Of a DNA stretch of 64,000 nt, positions 35,001 to 44,000 are shown one piece after another. Position numbers and translations under genes: made by a program. A model generated the notes under the pieces. It worked only from the letters and a program-made list of their open reading frames with translations. It did not search any database and was not told the DNA's origin. The stretch's first letter is position 1. Each line of letters begins with the position of its first letter. Where the stretch lies: the NCBI RefSeq assembly GCF_000003815.2, contig NC_049993.1:16863080-16927079 (forward strand). The letters run 5' to 3'. The DNA comes from Branchiostoma floridae. Its lineage: Eukaryota; Chordata; Leptocardii; Amphioxiformes; Branchiostomatidae.

Positions 35001-38000
35001 CCGAGCCTTCTGCCGGGAAGTCGCCGCGTTGATAGCCGTGCACGAAAATAGTGAGGAACAAAATGACGGACATCCCAACATTGTAAAGCTCTTTGGGGTC
35101 CTGACGACTTCCACACCGAAGTGTATTCTCTTGGAATTTGCTACCAAAGGCGAACTTTTGCTCATTCTAAAACAGCAACCTCGGCAGAACGGTTCTCTTG
35201 GTAGGTTTATCCGCTATGCCGTCCAGATATCCCGTGCCCTGGAGGAGCTCCGACGTCTGCGTATCGCTCACGGTGACGTGGCCGCCCGAAACGTCCTCGT
35301 CACTGGCGATGACGTCGCCAAACTTGCTGACTTCGGTCTGGCCCATGACGTCTACACCGAGACTACCTATGTGTCCTTAGGCAATGACGACGCCGACGAA
35401 CTCCTGCCCCTGAAGTGGATGGCTCTGGAGTCGCTGGAGTCTCGCGAGTTCACGTGCGAGAGCGACACCTGGTCGTTCGGCGTGCTGCTGTGGGAGATCG
35501 CCGCCTTCGGGGAGGAGCCCAGCTACCAGCGCCAACGCCAACTGAGTTGTCCCAAGTTGGTGGGGCTCCTGAGGCAGGGGGTCCGTCTGGACAGGCCGCC
35601 CGGATGTCCGGACAAGCTGTATGACGTCATGACGTCGTGTTGGCGGGAGGAGCCGTCGGCAAGACCAGAGCCGGCAGAACTGGAGCAGAAGCTGACGGAA
35701 TGTTGCCACGAAATGGACCCACTTCTGGTTATGGATAATTAAACCCTGGTGTAAACGACAAATGTAAAACTGTACAGCTGGAAATAAGAAGTTACTTAAT
35801 GCACAAATGTCTTGATGATTGCGCATTGATCCAGTTTTTGACGGTCATTTTTCAACACATTTGAAAATAGGGAAATATGACAGGAGGAGAGGTGTTACTA
35901 GAATATTCTGCATTGAAACAGATGTCTATTGGTGACATATGTTCGTAGTAAGTTACTTTGAACTTTTTTGTTTGTTTGTTTGTTTAGGAGAATATTAGAC
36001 CTTTGTATCTGTATCTGTATCTATATAGCCGGTATAACCGCCGTTCGGCGTAACACACCAGCTAATGTTGAAAACGATTTTGCACGGTTAATCTATAGTT
36101 GTCTGATTGTCGTTACTGTTAAGTAATACTTTTTTTCTGAAAATGTGCAACACAAAGAAATTTTAAAGTAATATGTTTTTTTCATGTCATTGATGTAGAT
36201 TTGAGAATTCTTTCTATGTATGTATCAAAAGTATTTCAGAGATCATAGAAGTCTGTATGTGGCACGTCTGTGTCAGAGAGATTAGTGTAATCGAAGCTTG
36301 TTTATATTTCACAAAGAAAATAAGATTTTGGCAGTTTTGTATACCAGTATCTTTAGAAATAAAAATGATTGATATCATATTAGAAGTGAACGTTGGTTTG
36401 TATCTCTTTGATAAATCAGTTCAAAAGTTGGAGGTCAAATTTTCTGCAGTAGGCCTAAGTGTAGACAAAACGTAGAGGACAATTCTTATGGTCTTTATAA
36501 GACGGAGGAGTAACAGCTGTATCGAAGAGCATCAGCTATAAACCTTTATCTCAGCGCATGTCTTTAACCAACCAAGATGGCGGAGACTACATTACGTCAT
36601 AGTCACGTGACTGCACACACTCAATACCATTTCAGATCTACGTGTCGCTGATGGGCAAGCTGATCAGTGTTTATTAGAGCTTGCACATGTTTCCCTTTCT
36701 CCATAGAAAACAGTGAAAGTCACAGTGAACCGACAAGGCGGATGTAGAGTGACGTCATAGTCACGTGATTACAAACAACCAATACCTTTCCAGATCTACG
36801 TGTCGCTGATGGGCGTGCTGTGCGTGGGGCTGTCCATCATCGGGTCCATGGGGATCTGTTCTGCCGCCGGAGCCGCGTACGGACCGGTCCACTCCATCCT
36901 GCCCTTCCTCATCCTGGGTAGGTGTCCTTGGACAGAAGTAGTGGGCAAAAAGTCCGGGTTCAGGCTGGGTATTATTATGGTGGCACGGTGGCCTTGCGGT
37001 CAGGGTTGGTGACTCAGGACGACCTACAGGTTCTGATTTCGAATCCCTGACCGGTACCAATATTGAGCCCTTAAGCCTATTTCTCAGTCTACTGAGGTGA
37101 AAATGAGTACCCATAGCTTCGGTACAGAAAGTCCTCTTCCTATTGAAATGACCGCTATCGTTATGTCGATCATTCTGTCACTTATATGAATCCTGTGTTT
37201 GAGGAGAGCCACACATGGAGCACGTAAAAGAACCCACCACACTTATTGATAAGACAAGTTGTCCATGCCGGTGCGAACGGAAATATTTCAAAATATTCGG
37301 CTTATACTTTTCAGTACAAACCCGATGACACGGTCTACCAGGTATGCCTAACCGCATACAGAATGTGATGATATTCCACCGAAAAGTTCTTGACTTCTGC
37401 TGGTTCCAATCGTTTCCATTTTTTTCTTTTCTCTGTTTCCCAGGAATCGGTGTAGACGACATGTTCGTGGTGGTGAGCGCGTGGAACAACCTCTCCCCGG
37501 CGGACAGGAAACGGGGCAGGCGCGAGCAGGCGGCGCTGGCGCTCAAGCACGCCGGCGTCTCCATCACCGTCACTTCCATGACGGACGTGGTAGCGTTCGG
37601 CGTCGGGGCATCCACGGTAAGACGTCATTTTCATATGTGTGACGTGCTTAACATGTAGACGTCATACGACAACGTGGTGTCGAAAGACCAAGTGGCAACG
37701 CTTCGACGAACATTCGAACGAGTTCGAACATGCTCTATGTTCGATTCGTTCGAATATTCTGCACGAAGGTTCTTAGAGACGCATTCTAATCATAAGGGTA
37801 ATGACGTATGTCCCTCTGTGGCTCAATGACATTTGATGGTCTATGTATGAAAGTGTGATTTTGTAGAATAATGTAGATACGTGTAAAAGTCACCGTTGTC
37901 ATGCTGTATCGATGAAAGATGTACCTATGTCTTACCTACAGATCCTGCCAGCCCTGCAGTCGTTCTGTATCTACGCGGCCGTCAGTATTTTCCTGGTCTT

Positions 38001-41000
38001 CGTGTACTCCTGTACCCTGTTCTTCGCCGTCATGTGCCTCGACTTTCAGCGCTGGGAGGTGAGAACATCACATTTCTCCGTTTACGCGTAATATCTGTAG
38101 TACAGTGTAGATTGTATAGAGAGAAATAAACTGTATAAGGTTATACAAAACCTATTTCCTTATTTCATACGCAAAGTGCTGAAGAAAGATATTCCTAAAC
38201 CAACTAGACAATCCAGCAATCAAAAACATATCTGTTCTTTTATCTCCACTACAGCAGAAAAGCCAGGAGAAGTTGAATTTATCCAACGATAGTTTGATTT
38301 TGTACCTGTTAACTCAATCTTTTCAACAAGACTTATTGGGACCAGTACTTAGCCCTGTGTGGCATAATGTGCAATAAAGGTCTTCTATCATTAATATATC
38401 AATAGTGGACCAAATAGCTGTAAGATTTTTATGAAGTAAATATTCTTCTTACACGTACAAGGCGTTATAACTGATATCAGGAAAAGAATTATGTAGTATA
38501 ATTTCATGTTGTATTTTTTTGCGTACTTTTTCCAGGGCCGGCGGAACGCATGTTGTTGCTGCTATGTACACAAGCCCGACTACCGCCCGACTGAGTGCTC
38601 ACAGAAAGATCGTCTGCAACTTTTCTTTCAAAAGATCTACGCACCCGGTCTGCTGACCATTCCTGGCAAGGTGTGTTTAACAAAGTAGACATGAAGTCAT
38701 TTTCTGAGGGGAAATTGACCCCCCAAAAAACAACACTTTTCCAATGTTCTAATTTAGTAAAGGCAAAGAGGAAGATAGCTATTTCTCATTTCATTTCGTT
38801 TAAGTGATTTGGATGATATTTCTATAGAATCTATCTTTTTTTCAGTAAACAATTTGGTCATCTTGCTTCTAAAAACACATACGTGACCGCTAACAGGTAC
38901 CGTTATAAATGTATTGTAACGTGCGCATTGTAGGCATCTTAGTATCTTACACCACTGGAAGAATACCTGTCAAAATGACAGGTTAAAGTGGATCTCAGTT
39001 AACTCAATTCCACTGCATCTTGCACAAATCTTCAGATCGTGACACTAGTCGTGGTGTCCGCCATCTTGGGGGTCAGCATCTGGGGCATGGTCAACCTGCG
39101 GCAGAACTTCGACTCCACCTGGTTCCTGCCGGATGACTCCTACCTCAAGCTGTACCTGCAGAAAACGGAGACGGTACGTACTAAAAATGTTGTGTATCGG
39201 TGATCCGATTTTTGCGGCATCAATTAATACCTCTTGTAGCTTAGAAGTTGGCTATGTAAAGCAATCAGTAGTTTCTAGTTGTTTTTATACGTTTTGTATC
39301 TTAAACATAGACATCATTTTATCATCTTTTGCAGTACTTTCCTGATGACGGATTCGAAGTGGATATTTATGTTGGTAAGTATTATTTTTGTTCCAATGAT
39401 AGTGCGATAGACTGTCAATGATATACATTGTCGCTTCATATTGTAGTTCGTAGTTGTCAGCAAGATCTAATGAAATATTAGTTGGCGATATAACATGTCA
39501 ACCATACAGAAACGTCAACAATTCAACAACCCTGTCCTTGGTGCTGAACACCATCCACACGCTAGTAAACACAACTGCCTTTGGTGCTTAACGCAATCTA
39601 CATGTGTAAAAATACCGGTCCTTGATACTTAACACCATCCACACACAGGTAAACATACTTGTCCCTGATTCTAAACAACATCCACACACAGGTAAACACA
39701 TCTTTCGCTGGTGCTGAACACCATACCTGTCCTTGGTGCTGAACATCATCCACACAGGTAAACATACATGTCCTTGGTGCTGAACACCATCCACACACAA
39801 GTAAACACATCTGTTCTTGCTGCTGATCACCATCCACAGGTAGACATACCTGTCCTTGGTGCTGAATACCGTCCGCACAACACACAGTCAAATGCACCTG
39901 TCTGTAGCTCTCTACAAATATCGTGTATCTGTGCATATTGCAGGAGACATAGACTACTATGGAGAGAGGGCGAAACTCCACACGTTGTACCAGAGGTTCG
40001 AGGCCGACAGTTACGTTACAGATGGCACGGTGACCAGCTGGTTTGAGGACTACACAACTTGGGTCAATTCCACCAAAAACTCCACACTACTTGGTGCAGG
40101 TATGCTACTTTGTGAGAGTATAACTTGCTATCTAGCCAGGGTTTTTTAATGCTAAGTTCTTTGCATTGTAACACATAATCTGATTTGATATTAATGTAAG
40201 GTATAACATTTAATCTACGTTTCACGTAGCATCCACTGCGCCTTCTGCCTGTGATTTAGCAAATTCTGCGCATTACAAGAGGGTTGCTGGGACATTTTCT
40301 ATGACCCAACAATGTTTTTCGAAATGAAAATGTAATATTTGTACAATGTTTCCCAGACGGCCACGCCACGGACAGCACCACGTTTCACCAGTGGATAGTT
40401 CAGTTTCTGACCACAGACGCCACGGGAAGGAGCCACTCAGGAGACGTACAGCTCAACTCCACAACCTCTCCCGTTTCCATCATTGTAAGTATGACGTACC
40501 TAACTTATCACATTAAAGTGAATTTTAAGTGCAAATATCGAACCATTTTAGAGTATATATGTTTTTGAATTACTTGTACTAATTTTTAAGCAATGTTGTA
40601 ATGGCGAACTTGTATTGCTGTAATTGTACACACCTACGCAATTCAGGCTTATGTGCCTGCCAAGTGGTGTTTGTAATAAAGTTCAAGTAATCTTATGGAG
40701 TTCACTACTAGACCTACCTACCTGATCCTCATCACTCCCTAAAGGTGCACTCTCACCGGACGTGGGACACGCTTGCGGCATTGCTACGTTCGTTCACTGC
40801 GTCACTGTTTTGTTATTTTCTCCGATATTTTAATAATTCGGATATGGCGTAACACGTAAATGTATGACATAGAAGACGACAAAATACACAACAAGTAAGA
40901 AACTTCGTTCTTTATCCCTGAAATTCGTTGAGTATCTTCCGAACCCAGCAATGCCGCAAGCGTGCCCCACGTCCGGTGAGAGTGCACGTTTAGGTAGAGC

Positions 41001-44000
41001 ATGAGGCACTGGCGAACTTCCTCCAGTCCTCCCTATCTTGGGCAATCCATCTACATGTAACTACATGCCAGGTCTTTCGTGCTGTCTTCATATTCCCTTC
41101 TACAGTCCTTCTCCAGGTCCCTAAAGGCCTGCCTCTGTTTAGCTTCCCATACTTGAAACAGAGGTTTTGGTCGGGGGATAGTAACAATAGGGTTTCTTTT
41201 GTGTGCATTCCTCTACACAGATGCGGAGGGGGATTTAAAAAAAGGTCTCGGCCATGACTCGGCCATGACCAAAACCTTTGCTAGGAGAGTAGATATTCTA
41301 GTACCAAAGGACAACCTCAGTAAACTGATCATACTTCAAAACATTATTTGTTTTTGTATATGTATGGTGGCACTAATATAAGTGAAGCTTCAGTGCGCCA
41401 CCACTGCGTCTGTTATGTCTGGTACAGTGAATAAAAATATATATTACACAGTGACACATTTGTGGTAAGAAAACAGAACGTCATCTTGACACAATCTCCA
41501 TTCTTCCCTATCAGGCGTCCAGACTCCGCGGCACCTACAAGACGCTAAAGGACTCCAGTGAGGAGATCGAGGCCATGGACAGTCTCATCGCCGTGACGGA
41601 TTCTGTCGGCTTCTCTGGGGAGGCCTTTCCGTACGCCAGGCAGTTCAACGGCTGGGAGACCAACAAGGTATGCCGGTTCTTCATATCATGTTCTTATTTT
41701 GTGTTGAGTAAGACTTCTCTGAAGCCGTACATGTTTTGGTTTGTTTTGTCTTCTTAGTTCTTATCTCTATGAAGGAAAGTGCCAAGCAGGAAATGGCGAA
41801 ATACAAAAGGTATCAGAGGGAATGATATATTAGATTATATTAGCGGAGTTAAGTTTGTTATAAGAAATGATGGCACAGGGAAAATTTACTTCCCTTCGAC
41901 AACTAAACATCGTTGGGAATTCAGCGAAATTCATATTGTTTTTACCTGGAGCTTCTTCGACACACAAAGACTGTTCTCATATCAACACATGTCCTAAATG
42001 GACATTATTCATTTGAATATTAATACTAGTACGACTAGATTGTTATGTGCAAGAGGCTTGACTTATGCATGATACCCATAACCCAAGGGACTAGCTTTGA
42101 ATTATAAATGATTGTAAATCTTAGTCTTACTACTGCAGGCACGTGGATTAGATGCTGCATATAGTAATCCGTTTCATCGTCCTTCTTAGCGCTATAGCTG
42201 CTACGAGTAGATTGTTATAATCTCTTCTTACTATGACTGATTCATCAGCAGTTGCGCTGATGCCGAAGTCTTATCTTGTTTCCTTTCTGTCCAATGATGC
42301 CCAGGTTATTAAGACGGAGTTATACCGTAACCTCGGCATCGCCATGGCAGCAGTGTTCGTCATCACGCTACTGCTGCTGGCTGACATCCTGGGCAGTCTG
42401 TGGGTTCTGCTGTGCGTCGTGCTTACACTGGTGAGTCTAGAGTTCCAGCATAGGTTTCACGCATGTAGATCTTCTTGTCAATCTTGAGGTATACGTAAGA
42501 AATGGGCCACGAACTTGGTGCAAAATAGCAGAAGATGATTTATTGTGTGACAACATTGTAACAGATATAATGTATGGCATCCTGTACGTACATGTGACTT
42601 GAACTAATGTATTGCTGATCTAAGAATTCTAAAGAACTAATCTAATGAGCAAAGATGCGTTAGAAAATAGTCACAGCAAGGGCAGAAGTCGAATGATAAG
42701 ATTGAAGCACGGAAGCTCTATATCCCTCCTGCAACGAGAACTTTGAACTAGTGATGGGAAAATCAAACGTATGAACACCAACTGGGATTATAACCCACAA
42801 CCTTGTTGTCCAAAAGCTGGAATTGCTTATACTTATAACGTTACAAGGAAGGTTAATTTCTAACCAGCCTGATAATATCTTATTAGAAGCTTAAATGGAC
42901 CTTCGACTGATCGGCTTTCTAAACCTTATCGTAATGGGAATAGACAGTTAAGGGTTCTGAACAACGAGAATCACAGACCTATTTCTAATGTGAATAAAAT
43001 AATCTCCTGATAGGTGGATGTTGGTGGAATGATGCACCACTGGGGCCTCACCATCGACACTGTGACCACCAACATCATGATCCTCGCCATCGGGCTGGCT
43101 GTGGACTACGCCGCTCACATCTGCCACACATTCCTCACCATCAACGGCACGAGGCAGGGTAAGGACTGTCTGTTTTGTTTCTGTTTGTTTGTTATATGGG
43201 GTCCTGTACAGAAAATAGAACCCCCTGGGCCCACTCACATCTGTCACACATTCCTGACACTATCAACGGCACGAGGCAGGGTAAGGACTGTCTGTTTTCT
43301 CTGTTTGTTTGTTTGTTTGTTTGTTGAATGGGGCCCTGCACAGAAAATAGAGCCTCCCCTGGAGAAATGTCTAGAATTTATTTGCACAGCGGATGATTGA
43401 TTGAAACGTAAAATGTAATATATAAGTGGAAGCTGGGTAAAGTTTAAATCATATACCGACACTCTTATCTACCGCACTTGAGCCTTGAAAAGTTTGTCAA
43501 AAGACAGAAACTGCGTTTTAAGGCTATGATAATGACCATGACCATAATAAGCAATCTTATGTACCCATTATTAATGTGATAAAAAGGACATATGTAACTG
43601 CAGAAAGGATGTAGTGAGTGACATGCTGCTTTTGATATCTTTCAGAACGAGCTCACGTAGCCCTAGGCAACATGGGCCCGGCAGTGTTCAACGGGGGGTT
43701 CAGCACTTTCCTGGCTTTCGTGCTGCTCGCGACGTCCAACTCTTACGTCTTCATCACTTTCTTCAAGGTGAGATAAACTCACTGTGCTACGTACTTGCAT
43801 CAGTTGTTTTTATATCAAAATACTAGTTGCGCAAAAGGCATAAAAACTTGCATTAAAAACACAGTTTGGAAAGTTATCCAGTTTAATATAGCCTTTCTGA
43901 CTCGAACAAATTGTTTTCGTGTTTCGAACGAAAGAACTTCTTGATTCGAACGAAAGTCTTCAGATTCGAACGAAAAAACTCAGTCCTGATTCCAACGAAA

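Noticed and set aside
33010-35826. Several minus-strand and other-frame ORFs inside the kinase gene
   Set aside because: Shadows of a GC-rich coding exon; they lack motifs and conflict with the clear receptor kinase frame.
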